A stretch of 58,181 nucleotides of DNA from positions 14,754-72,934 of the forward strand of contig NZ_SRSG01000037.1 of the NCBI RefSeq assembly GCF_005543295.1, in the 5' to 3' direction. The translations under genes and the position numbers were made by a program. Below are positions 40,513 through 49,576 of this stretch, in pieces (the first letter of the stretch is position 1; each line of letters starts with the position of its first letter). The notes below the pieces were generated by a model. The model ran no database searches. It had not been told where the DNA came from and saw nothing but the letters and a program-made list of their open reading frames with translations. Source of the stretch: Halalkalirubrum salinum. Its GTDB lineage: Archaea > Halobacteriota > Halobacteria > Halobacteriales > Haloferacaceae.

Positions 40513-43182
40513 ATGAGCGGTTTACAGACCGATCGGATTCACATTCTCCATGTCGATGACGATCCATCGGTTACTGAGCTCTTGGCGGCTATTTTCGAGC
40601 GGGACTTTCCTGAGTGTACCGTCCACTCGAGTCGCGACCCAGACGAAGCACTCGAGGTAATTGTACAAAAGGACATTGAGTGTGCTGTCCTCGACTACGA
40701 TATGCCGGAAATGAACGGCATCGACCTCCTTCGGCGGATTAAATCGGTCCGTCCAGCGCTGCCAGTGATACTCTTTACCGGCCACGGGAGCGAAGAAATC
40801 GCTGCCACCGCAATCCAGGCTGGCGTTGACGGCTACGTTCAAAAAGGTGGCCGAGAAACGTTTGGGCTGCTTGCCACCCAAATACGGAATCTTGTGACAA
40901 CTATGCGGCTCGATCGTGAGCGCCACGAACGAACCAAAGAGCTGTCTGTGCTGCATGCAGCGACACTCACCCTTTTAGAAGATCGATCGATGGAAGCTCG
41001 ACTGACCGATCTGACGTATACGATCCCATCAGGATACCAATATCCAGAACACACCGCAGCACAAATTAGTGTCGGCGAATCAATATATAAAACGCCGAAC
41101 TTTCGCAAAACGGATCCCAAACAGACGAGTTCACTCACACTTGAAGACGGTCGTCAGCTCGAACTAACAGTTTCGTACACCCGAGCGTTCGGTTCAGACG
41201 CATCGACAGGAGTGGAGGATAGTTCAGTGGCTGCCAGCGATGACAACACGCCGTTTCTCGAAGAAGAGCAGGCGTTGTTGGACTCGATCGCGAATATCGT
41301 TCGGGTGAACCTCGAACGCGATGAACTGATCCATCGGCTGTCTCGGACGAATGCAGAACTGGCTGCGCTGATCGACAATACGCCGGCTGTCGTGTATCTC
41401 AAAGACGCCGACGGTCGGTACCTGTTGGTCAACGATGAGTTCGAACGGCGAATGGGGAAACCGCGAGCAGCAGTGCTTGGTCGCACACCTGCAGAGGTAC
41501 ACGATGAATCGTTCGCCGAGTTAATCGAAGCACACGACCAGGTGGCCCGCGAACGTGGCGAGCCTGTCGAGTTCACTGAGACAGTGTGGATCGACGGGGA
41601 ACCAACCACGTATTTGTCGATTCGAGTGCCGCTGTTTGATGATACCGGCGAGCTGTACGCGATGTACGGTATTTCGACGGACATCACGGCACAGACTGAA
41701 CTCGCAGAGCGGAACAAACGGCTGCTCGATCGCATGACGGACGCGTTCTTTGCGCTAGATACCGACTGGCGGTTTACGTACCTCAACGAAACCGCTGAAG
41801 ATGTCCTCGATCGATCGGCTGCCGAGCTGCTCGGCACGACCGTGTGGGAAACGTTTCCCGAGGCGATTGACACACCGTTCGAGACGAGATATAAAGAAGC
41901 GATGCAAACACAGGAGCCGGTGACGTTCGAAGAGTATTACGCCGAACTCGATGCCTGGTTCGACGTTCGTGCGTATCCCTCTCCGAGCGGGTTGTCAGTG
42001 TACTTTTACGACATCACCGATCGGAAGCGCCAGCGGGAAGCACTTGCGCACCGCGAGGAGACGCTCCGACAAATGCACAATATCATTGCGGACCGAGAGC
42101 GCTCGTTCGACGAACAGGTTCGTGACCTCCTTGCATTGGGGCGGTCCAAACTCAAAACGGCGTACGGAACACTTTCTGAGATCCGTGGCGACGAATACAT
42201 CTTTGAGATCGTCGACGCAAACGACGATAGCATCGAAGCCGGTGACATTGTTCCGCTGTCGGCGACAAACTGTGAAATTGCTGCGAGCAACGAGCGGACG
42301 CTCGTTCTCGGTGACGTCGCGAGGGATGCCCCCGAAGAGACCGATCGGGCCGGTTACACCGAGTGGGGGATTGCCTGTTATATCGGCGCACCGGTGTACG
42401 TCGGCAACAAAGTGTACGGTACCTTCTGTTTTTATGACACCGAACCGCGAACGGGCCAGTTTTCTGACTGGGAGGTGGCGCTGGTCGACCTCATGAGCCG
42501 ATGGGTGACGTACGAACTAGAGCGACAACGGACAAACGACCGCCTCGAACGTCAAAATGAGCGACTTGAAAGCTTCGCGTCAATCGTCAGTCACGACCTC
42601 CGGAATCCACTGAATGTCCTCGTTGGGTCGATCGAACTCGCCGAAGAAACCGGGGGAGCCGAACAGTTCGAGCGCTGTTACCGCGCGATTGAACGAATGG
42701 TGGCACTTATTGAGGACCTTCTCGCCCTGGCGCGAAGCGGCGAGTCGATCTCAGCGCTCGAAGCTGTGCCGCTCACGGCAGTCACACGGAATAGTTGGGA
42801 GACGGTTGACGTCGGCGGTGCAACCCTGGCTACTCCGACCAAAGTGGAGATCAAGGCGGATCGAACTCGGCTCCAACAGCTTCTAGAAAATCTCATACGA
42901 AATGCGATCGAGCACGGCGGCGAGAACGTGAATGTAACTGTTGGCGACCTCCCGGACGGGTTCTACCTCGAGGACGACGGTCCAGGAATCCCCGCAAGCG
43001 ATCGCGAACAGGTCTTCGAAAGCGGCTATACCACCAGCCAGTCGGGCACCGGATTTGGTCTCTCGATCGTCAAATCGATCGCGGACGCCCACGGGTGGAC
43101 GGTCGAGATTGTCAAGGGGTCAGACGGCGGCGCACGGTTCGAGTTTGCTGGCGTCGATCGTCCGATATCGGAAAAAGCGTAG
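40513..43182 (+). CDS. Receiver/PAS/PAS/GAF hybrid histidine kinase
   Basis: An 889-residue kinase. Residues about 8-125 form a receiver (ILHVDDDPSVTELL, CAVLDYDMPEMNG, VQKGGRETF). A diverged GAF-like or bat-type segment follows (150-270), then a PAS domain (285-400: TPAVVYLKDADGRYLLVNDE), a second PAS (405-520), a GAF domain (530-665: ECTEWGIACYIGAP-like region, GTFCFYD) and HisKA (SHDLRNPLNVLVGSI, His near 696) with HATPase (NLIRNAIEHGGE, DDGPGIP, SGTGFGLSI). ATG at 40513 marks the receiver start; the longer frame overlaps the divergent MTH1187 gene. Confidence 0.92.
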   Translation: MSGLQTDRIHILHVDDDPSVTELLAAIFERDFPECTVHSSRDPDEALEVIVQKDIECAVLDYDMPEMNGIDLLRRIKSVRPALPVILFTGHGSEEIAATAIQAGVDGYVQKGGRETFGLLATQIRNLVTTMRLDRERHERTKELSVLHAATLTLLEDRSMEARLTDLTYTIPSGYQYPEHTAAQISVGESIYKTPNFRKTDPKQTSSLTLEDGRQLELTVSYTRAFGSDASTGVEDSSVAASDDNTPFLEEEQALLDSIANIVRVNLERDELIHRLSRTNAELAALIDNTPAVVYLKDADGRYLLVNDEFERRMGKPRAAVLGRTPAEVHDESFAELIEAHDQVARERGEPVEFTETVWIDGEPTTYLSIRVPLFDDTGELYAMYGISTDITAQTELAERNKRLLDRMTDAFFALDTDWRFTYLNETAEDVLDRSAAELLGTTVWETFPEAIDTPFETRYKEAMQTQEPVTFEEYYAELDAWFDVRAYPSPSGLSVYFYDITDRKRQREALAHREETLRQMHNIIADRERSFDEQVRDLLALGRSKLKTAYGTLSEIRGDEYIFEIVDANDDSIEAGDIVPLSATNCEIAASNERTLVLGDVARDAPEETDRAGYTEWGIACYIGAPVYVGNKVYGTFCFYDTEPRTGQFSDWEVALVDLMSRWVTYELERQRTNDRLERQNERLESFASIVSHDLRNPLNVLVGSIELAEETGGAEQFERCYRAIERMVALIEDLLALARSGESISALEAVPLTAVTRNSWETVDVGGATLATPTKVEIKADRTRLQQLLENLIRNAIEHGGENVNVTVGDLPDGFYLEDDGPGIPASDREQVFESGYTTSQSGTGFGLSIVKSIADAHGWTVEIVKGSDGGARFEFAGVDRPISEKA

Positions 43183-43195
43183 CTATCGAGGGAGA

Positions 43196-43405
43196 TCACC
43201 GTTGCCAGGCAGCGGGCGCGATCCCGATCGCTCGGACGAGAGTCGGGTACGTGAGCGCGACCGCGAAGACAATCCCCAGCGACGGCAGAAACTCCATCTC
43301 ACCGACCAAAAGCTCGACAAGTTGCAAAATAAGCATCATGAGGAGGAACATCGCGATCCAGTGCGGGAGTAGCTGCCGAATTGAACCCACTGGCGTATTG
43401 CTCAT
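43196..43405 (-). CDS. Small two-helix membrane protein
   Basis: A 69-residue protein with two hydrophobic helices, HWIAMFLLMMLILQLVELLV and FLPSLGIVFAVALTYPTLVR, and short polar ends. It is convergent with the large kinase (14 bp apart). No family recognised. Confidence 0.68.
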   Translation of the reverse strand: MSNTPVGSIRQLLPHWIAMFLLMMLILQLVELLVGEMEFLPSLGIVFAVALTYPTLVRAIGIAPAAWQR

Positions 43406-43487
43406 ACAAACTTCTCAACGGGGATTCGTATTCATTTGTCGGTTTCGCGGCGGTTCAGGTCCGCTGAAACGGAAATCAGACGAGTGG

Positions 43488-44333
43488 TCAGTACCGGGAG
43501 GGGAGGAACGCCAACATTAACAACAAGCCGACAATCGAGAAACTCGTGACGAGAATGTACCACAGTCCGCTGATGCGATCGTTGAACCGATCGACCTGCG
43601 CAACCTGTGCCTCGTAGCTCGATCGATCTTCAATGAGCCCCACAGAACTATCGCTTTCGAAGAACACGAGGAAGGTCTGGTCATTCTCAAGCGTGACTTC
43701 CTGTTCCTGTTCGAGGTCCTCGGAGTACGTCTCCTCGCCCGTCCACGTGACGATCACGAAGTTAGGATCAACCGTATCAACAGTCACTGTTTCATTGTTG
43801 TACGTCAGAGTATCCCCACTCGAAAACGTCTCAGATCGTGGCTCAGGGAAGTATTCGTCCGCAGGGACGAGCACTTCCTGGCCGTCCTCAACGACAATGA
43901 CCGACTCGTTTCCGTCCTCGTCTTCGACGGTCTCGTTTCCGACGTCAGGGTCCTCTTCGAGGATCGCCTGCCGATCAAGCTGTTCAACGAGCGTGAAGCC
44001 GTCGGGTTCATCGCCGCTGTCGACCGCCACTTCCCACTCGGCGTCGTCGTACTCGATCGTGCTCTCGTTACTCCACTGTTCGGAGAGCTCTGCCTCGGGA
44101 TCGCTCCACTCGATCGTTCCACTGTACACTGTCTCGCCGTCTTCTTCCTCACCGGAGAGCTCTGAGGCCGTATAGGTCGTGCCGTTGATTTCGAAGGTAT
44201 CTCCGTCTGAAAGCTGATACTCGGCGTCATCGATCGACACGGTCGGTGCCTGAGCGGTCGTGATGAGCGCGTACGACCCCACGCCAACCAATAAAAAGAT
44301 CGCGACGTACACTGCCACAGCGCGTCGTTGCAT
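43488..44333 (-). CDS. Bitopic membrane protein with acidic extracellular domain
   Basis: A 281-residue protein starting MQRRAVAVYVAIFLLVGVGS (membrane segment about 7-25). A soluble acidic domain (28-245) carries beta-like repeats such as GDTFEINGTTYTAS and GDTLTYNNETVTVDTVDPNF, and a second membrane segment (ILVTSFSIVGLLLMLAFLPS) closes the chain. The middle is rich in Glu/Asp/Thr and NxT/S sites, so it is likely surface-exposed and glycosylated. No family assigned. Start 44333 preferred over 44390. Confidence 0.72.
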   Translation of the reverse strand: MQRRAVAVYVAIFLLVGVGSYALITTAQAPTVSIDDAEYQLSDGDTFEINGTTYTASELSGEEEDGETVYSGTIEWSDPEAELSEQWSNESTIEYDDAEWEVAVDSGDEPDGFTLVEQLDRQAILEEDPDVGNETVEDEDGNESVIVVEDGQEVLVPADEYFPEPRSETFSSGDTLTYNNETVTVDTVDPNFVIVTWTGEETYSEDLEQEQEVTLENDQTFLVFFESDSSVGLIEDRSSYEAQVAQVDRFNDRISGLWYILVTSFSIVGLLLMLAFLPSRY

Positions 44334-44456
44334 AATTTGAGCATGGACGACCCGTCGTATAACGGTTACTAACCGCGGCAGGGATACCACGAATATCTAC
44401 GATGGTTCGGCGGGGTCACGCGTCCCGATCAACTCGCCCGCGGTAGCTGTCTCAAC

Positions 44457-45284
44457 TCATCCAGCCCGGCCATCGAGCGTATCGAAATCGAACCCTGAGA
44501 ATCCCGTCGGGACGACGCCGTCGCGTGCGTACACGTACAACGCTGTCCGAACGATCGTCCGGACAGTCCGCCCAAAGAGGTACGCTGCGAAGACCGCCCC
44601 GAGGATCGACCAGACGTAGACCCCACTCGGTAGGGCCACGAGTTGTCCAAGAGCCAACGCGCCGGTGGTAGCGATCGCAAGCACCACGAAGCCAGCGACT
44701 ACCCCGATAATTCCAAGCCCGAGCCCTGTGCTCAGGGTCTCGCCCCACGTCTGTTTGAAAATCGAGACACTCCGGGTGAACATCCCACGAGCGAAGACGT
44801 CTTCGAACACGATCGCCGGGAGGACAAAGAACGTCGCGACCAGCCACCCCATCGCAAATGCCGACCCGATAATCCGGGAGATCGCAGAGTCAGACTGGGT
44901 GAACCACCGGAGAACGAGCCCGGCGACCGCCGCAACGAGCGCCCAAATAAAAAGCGGCCAACGGCGATCCCACGCGACGGCCACACTAGCCATGATCGGC
45001 GGTCGATTTCCACGGAAGCGCTCGTAGACCGCGTGTGAGAGCGCAGCAGCGAAAAAGGCAGTAGAAAACGCCGAGACGAGGTATACCACGGCAACCGCGA
45101 TCCACCCGCGGATTCCCCCGAACAGCGATCCGGCACTCATCATAATGAAGACGATCGCGGCGAAGGCGATCGCAGCGAGTCCGCCCGCCGCCGGCAAGAC
45201 GACGAGACGCGGCTCTCCACGGAGCAGCCGGACGCTGGCGGCCGTCAGCCGCATGGCGGTTGTCAGTCGGCTCACGAACCACAT
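44457..45284 (-). CDS. DUF6159-like membrane protein
   Basis: A 275-residue protein with about six hydrophobic segments: LRGEPRLVVLPAAGGLAAIA, VAVVYLVSAFSTAFFAAALS, WPLFIWALVAAVAGLVLRWF, GWLVATFFVLPAIVFEDVFA and two more near the C-terminus. The RLTAASVRLLRGEPRLVVLP start and the IFKQTWGETL segment fit the DUF6159 family, of unknown function. ATG at 45284; the upstream frame carries a tandem duplication and is not coding. Confidence 0.78.
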   Translation of the reverse strand: MWFVSRLTTAMRLTAASVRLLRGEPRLVVLPAAGGLAAIAFAAIVFIMMSAGSLFGGIRGWIAVAVVYLVSAFSTAFFAAALSHAVYERFRGNRPPIMASVAVAWDRRWPLFIWALVAAVAGLVLRWFTQSDSAISRIIGSAFAMGWLVATFFVLPAIVFEDVFARGMFTRSVSIFKQTWGETLSTGLGLGIIGVVAGFVVLAIATTGALALGQLVALPSGVYVWSILGAVFAAYLFGRTVRTIVRTALYVYARDGVVPTGFSGFDFDTLDGRAG

Positions 45285-45323
45285 ACCGATGCTGGCGGGC
45301 GGTGAGCGCAAATGTCTTGCGCA

Positions 45324-45393
45324 CGCGATCGCCAGCGCTTTCGACCACCTGCACCCGCGATCGCCAGCGCTTTCGACCACCTGCACCCGCGAT
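45324..45393 (+). repeat. 32-bp tandem repeat, two full copies
   Basis: A 32-bp unit beginning CGCGATCGCCAGCGCTTTCG is repeated exactly at 45324-45355 and 45356-45387, and a third copy starts (CGCGAT) at 45388. It fills the spacer between the DUF6159 gene and the YbjQ-like gene. No spacers between copies, so not a CRISPR array. Confidence 0.88.
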
Positions 45394-45408
45394 AACCTGC
45401 AGCTCCGA

Positions 45409-45738
45409 TCACTCCCGAGTGGTTCGGACAGCCGTTCCGGAAATATTGACCCACAACATCCCCTCTCCCATCTCCTCGTAGTCGAACGACGCCCCGACGA
45501 TCGCGTCCGCCCCGAGCGCCTCCGCCTCAGCGGTGGCGTCGTTGATCGCCTCCGTTCGACCCGCTTTGATCTTTTTTTCGTAGGAGCCGCTCCGCCCACC
45601 GACCACGTCTCGAATCCCGGCAGCGAGGTCACTGATGACGTTCGCACCAATAACGGCTTCCCCGGCGACGACACCAAGGTACTCGGTCACGTTCTGTCCG
45701 TCCAATCCGTCTGTCGTTGTAATTGTAATGTCCGACAT
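45409..45738 (-). CDS. YbjQ/UPF0145-family protein
   Basis: A 109-residue protein with the YbjQ pattern: TEYLGVVAGEAVIGANVISD near the N-terminus, GGRSGSYEKKIKAGRTEAIN in the middle and GADAIVGASFDYEEMGEGML at the end. The family is annotated as heavy-metal-binding from structure only; the biological role is unknown. Divergent from the FtsZ-like gene, with about 85 bp between starts. Confidence 0.9.
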   Translation of the reverse strand: MSDITITTTDGLDGQNVTEYLGVVAGEAVIGANVISDLAAGIRDVVGGRSGSYEKKIKAGRTEAINDATAEAEALGADAIVGASFDYEEMGEGMLWVNISGTAVRTTRE

Positions 45739-45822
45739 ACAGTCGGGAGTACGACGGGCACAGCGATAAATCGCGCCGGCGTCCGCCCCGGTTTTATGCT
45801 ATGTTCGCGTGAACGATCGCAC

Positions 45823-46926
45823 ATGAAGTTCCACGCGATCGGGCTCGGCGGGGCGGGCTGTCGTATCGCCAATCATCTCGCCAAACGGTACGGCTCCGAG
45901 TGTACCGGAATCGTCGGGTTCGACACCGATGTCGAGGAGCTCGCGCAGGCGACGTCGATCGATCCAGAAAACCGACATCGGATTGGTGACGAAGCAGGCG
46001 GAGCGGGACTGGGTGGCAATCTCGATGCTGGGTTTGCGATCGGCACCGATCACAGCAAGGAGATGAGCCGGGCGATCGATCAGACACAGCCCTCCAGCGC
46101 AGAGGCGTTCGTGTTGCTCTGTGGGCTCGGCGGCGCGACGGGCGCCGGGTTCGCACCCGCGCTTGGGTCGGCACTGAAGACGATTACAGACGTGCCGGTG
46201 TACGCGCTGTGCACGCTGCCAGCCGCGAGCGAAACCGATGCCGTTCCTGAAGGTGAACTCGGGATCCACCGACCAAACGTCGCGAGTAACACGCAGCGGG
46301 CGCTCAATCGTCTCGATAGCGTGGTTGACGCGTTCATCTGTTTCGACAACAATCGGTGGCTCAAGGCTGACCAACGCCTCGTCGCTCACGAGGATCGTCT
46401 GAATGGGACGATCGTCGAGCGGCTCGCGTCGCTGTTCGGTGCGGGTGAGAGCGATGACGGACGCCCGACCGCCCAGCAGATCATCGACGCTAGCGATATT
46501 GACCGAGCGCTCGGCAACAGTGGAGACATTGCGACGATCGGCTATGCCGAACAGGCGGTCGAGGTTGACCGAGGCTCGCGGTTTGGGCTGGGGCTGTTCG
46601 GCTCCAAAGAGCCAGAGCCAGTCGACACGGCAAAGGCAGTCAGCGCAATTGAGACGGTGATCCGCAAGGCCGCGCGGGGAAAACAGACCGTCGAACCGAT
46701 CGACGGACGAGCTAATCGAACACTCCTCGTCGTGGGGGGACCGCCCTCGTGGCTCAATCGCCAGGCGATCGCCCAGGGCCGTGAGTGGCTCACCGAAGAG
46801 GTTGGGTCGGGTGCGCTGTTGCACGGAGACGCACCTGATCCAGAAGCAAATGCCGTGTACGCGGTCGTCTTGCGTGCGGGGATCGAGCCCGATAATTGGC
46901 TATTGAAGACAGACACAGATCCGTGA
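45823..46926 (+). CDS. Non-canonical FtsZ/tubulin-superfamily GTPase
   Basis: A 367-residue protein with the tubulin/FtsZ nucleotide fold. MKFHAIGLGGAGCRIANHLA is the Gly-rich start, LLCGLGGATGAGFAPALGSA matches the GGGTGTG-type T4 loop, and IIDASDIDRALGNSGDIATI resembles the T7 synergy segment of FtsZ with its Asp. It is not FtsZ1 or FtsZ2 (no long tail) and lacks the CetZ N-terminus. A TATA-like GTTTTATGC lies about 24-32 bp upstream. Probably part of the FtsZL-type group with unknown cell role. Confidence 0.8.
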   Translation: MKFHAIGLGGAGCRIANHLAKRYGSECTGIVGFDTDVEELAQATSIDPENRHRIGDEAGGAGLGGNLDAGFAIGTDHSKEMSRAIDQTQPSSAEAFVLLCGLGGATGAGFAPALGSALKTITDVPVYALCTLPAASETDAVPEGELGIHRPNVASNTQRALNRLDSVVDAFICFDNNRWLKADQRLVAHEDRLNGTIVERLASLFGAGESDDGRPTAQQIIDASDIDRALGNSGDIATIGYAEQAVEVDRGSRFGLGLFGSKEPEPVDTAKAVSAIETVIRKAARGKQTVEPIDGRANRTLLVVGGPPSWLNRQAIAQGREWLTEEVGSGALLHGDAPDPEANAVYAVVLRAGIEPDNWLLKTDTDP

Positions 46927-46971
46927 ATTCGTGGCAAAGTTTATCACATCCCGAGCGCATTCTCAAGCTAG

Positions 46972-47313
46972 ATGGCTACCGTTACCATGCCACCTAGCGA
47001 GGAGGCGAGATCGGTGTTCAAACGCCTCGGATACGCCATAGACGGGGACGGAATGGAATTCATCGCCGAACGAAAGTGGCGACGTGTGCTGGTGACACCA
47101 GTACCCGAGACTGACGCGGAGTCGCCCGCGGAACTGCTCGAAGACGAGGATGCGAGCGACTATCCACGGCTCCGTTGTTTCGTGACATGGAACGGATCCG
47201 CAGACAAACTCAAACGGTATCTTCGATCGACAAAGCCGCCATACGACTGGGCAATTATCGGCGTCGACGGAGAGGGCGACTTCGAGGTCGTCTACCCGAA
47301 CAGTTGGGCCTGA
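46972..47313 (+). CDS. Conserved haloarchaeal protein (DUF7116-like)
   Basis: A 113-residue protein: SEEARSVFKRLGYAIDGDGM, EFIAERKWRRVLVTPVPETD, RCFVTWNGSADKLKRYLRST and DWAIIGVDGEGDFEVVYPNS. Compact and soluble, with aromatic residues in a beta core. It matches the haloarchaeal DUF7116 type from memory, but the function is unknown. It starts 45 bp after the FtsZ-like gene and is read in the same direction. Confidence 0.72.
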   Translation: MATVTMPPSEEARSVFKRLGYAIDGDGMEFIAERKWRRVLVTPVPETDAESPAELLEDEDASDYPRLRCFVTWNGSADKLKRYLRSTKPPYDWAIIGVDGEGDFEVVYPNSWA

Positions 47314-47367
47314 GAAGTCGACCCACCACCTACGCTTTTGTTTCCGTGTGACGATGTGACACCTGCG

Positions 47368-47568
47368 ATGGTATACAAAAAAGTTACATTGATCGGCAAG
47401 AGCACAGAGAGCTTCGACGACGCGGCCGACGATGCGATCGACCGCGCCACAGACACCCTCGACAACGTCCACTGGATTGAGGTCAAGGAGCTGGGTGTCG
47501 AACTCGCGAGCGTCGAAGATCGAGAGTACCAAGCTGAGGTCGAGGTTGCGTTCAAACTCGAGGACTGA
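47368..47568 (+). CDS. Dodecin
   Basis: A 66-residue flavin-binding storage protein that forms hollow dodecamers. [20 protein letters not shown] and [20 protein letters not shown] show the dodecin fold; the Trp in HWIEV stacks on the isoalloxazine ring in Halobacterium dodecin, which buffers riboflavin. ATG at 47368 is preferred over the frame start at 47338. Confidence 0.95.
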   Translation: MVYKKVTLIGKSTESFDDAADDAIDRATDTLDNVHWIEVKELGVELASVEDREYQAEVEVAFKLED

Positions 47569-47642
47569 TCGCCGCAGGTACCAGTCCTGTCGATCGGCTC
47601 CAACCCGACGAGTTGAAGCAATCGGAGCCGCCACCGTAGGCT

Positions 47643-49001
47643 ATGGTTCGACTTTTACACTATTCGGATATCGAGAATATCTACGACGAGCCCGATCGCG
47701 TCGGTCGGTTCGCCGGTCTTTTGTCGGCGCTCGACGGCGAGGACGCACTCGTCGTCGGGACGGGTGATAACACTGCCCCGGGTGTGACCTCCCTCGTCAG
47801 CAACGGCCGGCAGGCGCTCGACCTCTACAGTGCGATCGATCCGGATCTCGAAACGTTTGGAAATCACGACTTCGATTACGGCCCCGATGCGGCGGCAGAG
47901 ATCGTCGCCGACTCCCCACAAACGTGGGTGAGCACCAACGTTCGGACCCGCGCAGGCGATCGGTTTGCCGCCGACGCGGGCGTCGTACCAACAGCAACCC
48001 GAACTGTCGATGGAGTCACGATCGGATTTTTCGGCGTGACCGATCCGGCCACGCCGTCGCTGAATCCGATGGCGACTGAGCTTGCGTTTGACGATCCCAT
48101 CGAGGCCGCCAATGAGGCGATCGAGACACTTCAAACAGACGGAGTCGATCGAATCGTTGCACTCTCACATTTGGGCTCGGGCGACGACGAACTCGCTCGC
48201 AAGACAGACGTCGATGTCATCCTTGGTGGCCACATCCATCGCGAGCGGATCGATCGGATAGACGGAACGCTTCTCACCCGACCGGGCGTCAACGGTGAAA
48301 CGGTCCTCGAAGTTGTCCTCGATGGCACAGAGCCAACAGTACAACAACACACTCTCAACGGCGCAGCGACGGTCGACTCTATCGTCGCATCGCTCCGTGG
48401 ACGCCTGGAGGCAGCAGGTGTGGATACGGTCGTCGGAACCGTCGACGATGCTATCGATCGCGACCCAGAGACTGTCCACGGCGGGGAGTGTCGGATCGGC
48501 AATTTCGTCGCCGACGCGTACCGGTGGGCCGCCGACACCGATGTCGGATTACAAAACAGCGGTGGAATCCGACCGGGTATGCCCCTATACGGCGAGGTGA
48601 CGATCGCCGATCTGATAAGCGTCATTCCGTTCGAGGAGCCAGTGGTTTCGATCGAACTCACCGGCGAGGAGCTATGGAGTGCTTTCGAGTCGCTCGGCGC
48701 ACCTGCTGTCGATTTCGGCGCAGACGACTGGTGGCACGGCCACGTGAGCAATGCCACTGTTCGGTGGGACGAGGACGCAAACGAACTCACGGCAGCGACG
48801 GTTGGGGGCGAACCGATCGATCCCGATCGCATCTACACTGTCGCGACTGCAGAGTACCTACTGCACTCAGATCACGAGTTTCCGGTGATCGACTCGACAC
48901 ACTACCTTGACGATCACGGCGTCCAACACGAGGTGCTCGCGTCGTACGCACGAACGCACGGAATCAATCCGGCGATTGAGGGACGGATTGTCCGTGAATG
49001 A
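47643..49001 (+). CDS. 5'-nucleotidase-like metallophosphoesterase, cytoplasmic
   Basis: A 452-residue UshA/SoxB-type protein. The metallophosphoesterase domain shows LLHYSDIENIYDE, GTGDNT, FGNHDFDYG and GGHIH; the C-terminal 5'-nucleotidase domain shows GNFVADAYRWAADTDVGLQN and SGGIRPG. There is no signal peptide, and SDIEN replaces the more usual DxH (family DVH/DNH), so metal binding may differ. Acts on nucleotides or related phosphates. Its stop lies at the start of a 26-bp tandem repeat. Confidence 0.9.
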   Translation: MVRLLHYSDIENIYDEPDRVGRFAGLLSALDGEDALVVGTGDNTAPGVTSLVSNGRQALDLYSAIDPDLETFGNHDFDYGPDAAAEIVADSPQTWVSTNVRTRAGDRFAADAGVVPTATRTVDGVTIGFFGVTDPATPSLNPMATELAFDDPIEAANEAIETLQTDGVDRIVALSHLGSGDDELARKTDVDVILGGHIHRERIDRIDGTLLTRPGVNGETVLEVVLDGTEPTVQQHTLNGAATVDSIVASLRGRLEAAGVDTVVGTVDDAIDRDPETVHGGECRIGNFVADAYRWAADTDVGLQNSGGIRPGMPLYGEVTIADLISVIPFEEPVVSIELTGEELWSAFESLGAPAVDFGADDWWHGHVSNATVRWDEDANELTAATVGGEPIDPDRIYTVATAEYLLHSDHEFPVIDSTHYLDDHGVQHEVLASYARTHGINPAIEGRIVRE

Positions 49002-49060
49002 TCAACGGTCGAAAGGTCCGCGAGTGCTTGCCGATCGAATTGTCCGCGAGTAATCGCTCA
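48987..49060 (+). repeat. 26-bp tandem repeat overlapping the nucleotidase stop
   Basis: Three diverged copies of a 26-bp unit with the core GTCCG[T/C]GA[A/G]T at 48990, 49016 and 49042. The first copy encodes the last codons and stop of the nucleotidase gene (ending IVRE); the third would again encode IVRE and a stop. It looks like a tail duplication. Confidence 0.75.
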
Positions 49061-49129
49061 CCATCTGGAGTGGATCGTCGCCGCTGTCGATCGATGTCGT
49101 TTTCATGATGTCGATCCGAAAAATAGCCA

Positions 49130-49552
49130 ATGACACTCGTCGTTGTGCCAGTTCGGTATCCGCTAACCGATCACTCAAAGACAACGCTTTCGGAGGCGAT
49201 CCGCGTTGCCGACGAGCGTGCGGCCGATCTCACAGTTCTCCACGTCAACCTCTTTCAAAACGGCGAGCACGTGACACGAACCGAACTCAAGCGCGCAGTC
49301 GAGCGGGAGTTCGGCGGGATTCCCAACGCTCGGTACGTGGTCAGAAAGGGCTTTCTCGTCGAGGAGACGATCCTCGAAGAAATCGCCGGTGAGGGTGCAG
49401 ACGTTGTCGTCATCGGATCCAAGCAAGCCGGACGATGGCGACGGATGGTCAGAAAGCTCCTCTCAGACCCCGATATCGACTCGTATCTCCGCGAGAAACT
49501 CGACTGTACAGTGATTACCGTGAGCGCGACCGGTGACGTGACAACAACCTAA
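49130..49552 (+). CDS. Universal stress protein (UspA family)
   Basis: A 140-residue UspA-fold protein: MTLVVVPVRYPLTDHSKTTL, ADLTVLHVNLFQNGEHVTRT, VEETILEEIAGEGADVVVIG and the ATP-binding-type loop GSKQAGRWRRMVRKLL. The full Gx2Gx9GS/T motif is altered, so ATP binding is doubtful. Single-domain form, unlinked to an obvious operon. Confidence 0.9.
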   Translation: MTLVVVPVRYPLTDHSKTTLSEAIRVADERAADLTVLHVNLFQNGEHVTRTELKRAVEREFGGIPNARYVVRKGFLVEETILEEIAGEGADVVVIGSKQAGRWRRMVRKLLSDPDIDSYLREKLDCTVITVSATGDVTTT

Positions 49553-49576
49553 CTAAAATTCATGATCAGCGGCGTC

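Noticed and set aside
45324-45393. CRISPR-like repeat
   Set aside because: Copies are directly adjacent without spacers; no cas genes in the window.
45145-45822. N-terminal extension of the FtsZ-like frame by 226 residues
   Set aside because: The extension runs through the DUF6159, tandem-repeat and YbjQ regions on the other strand; the FtsZ fold begins at 45823.
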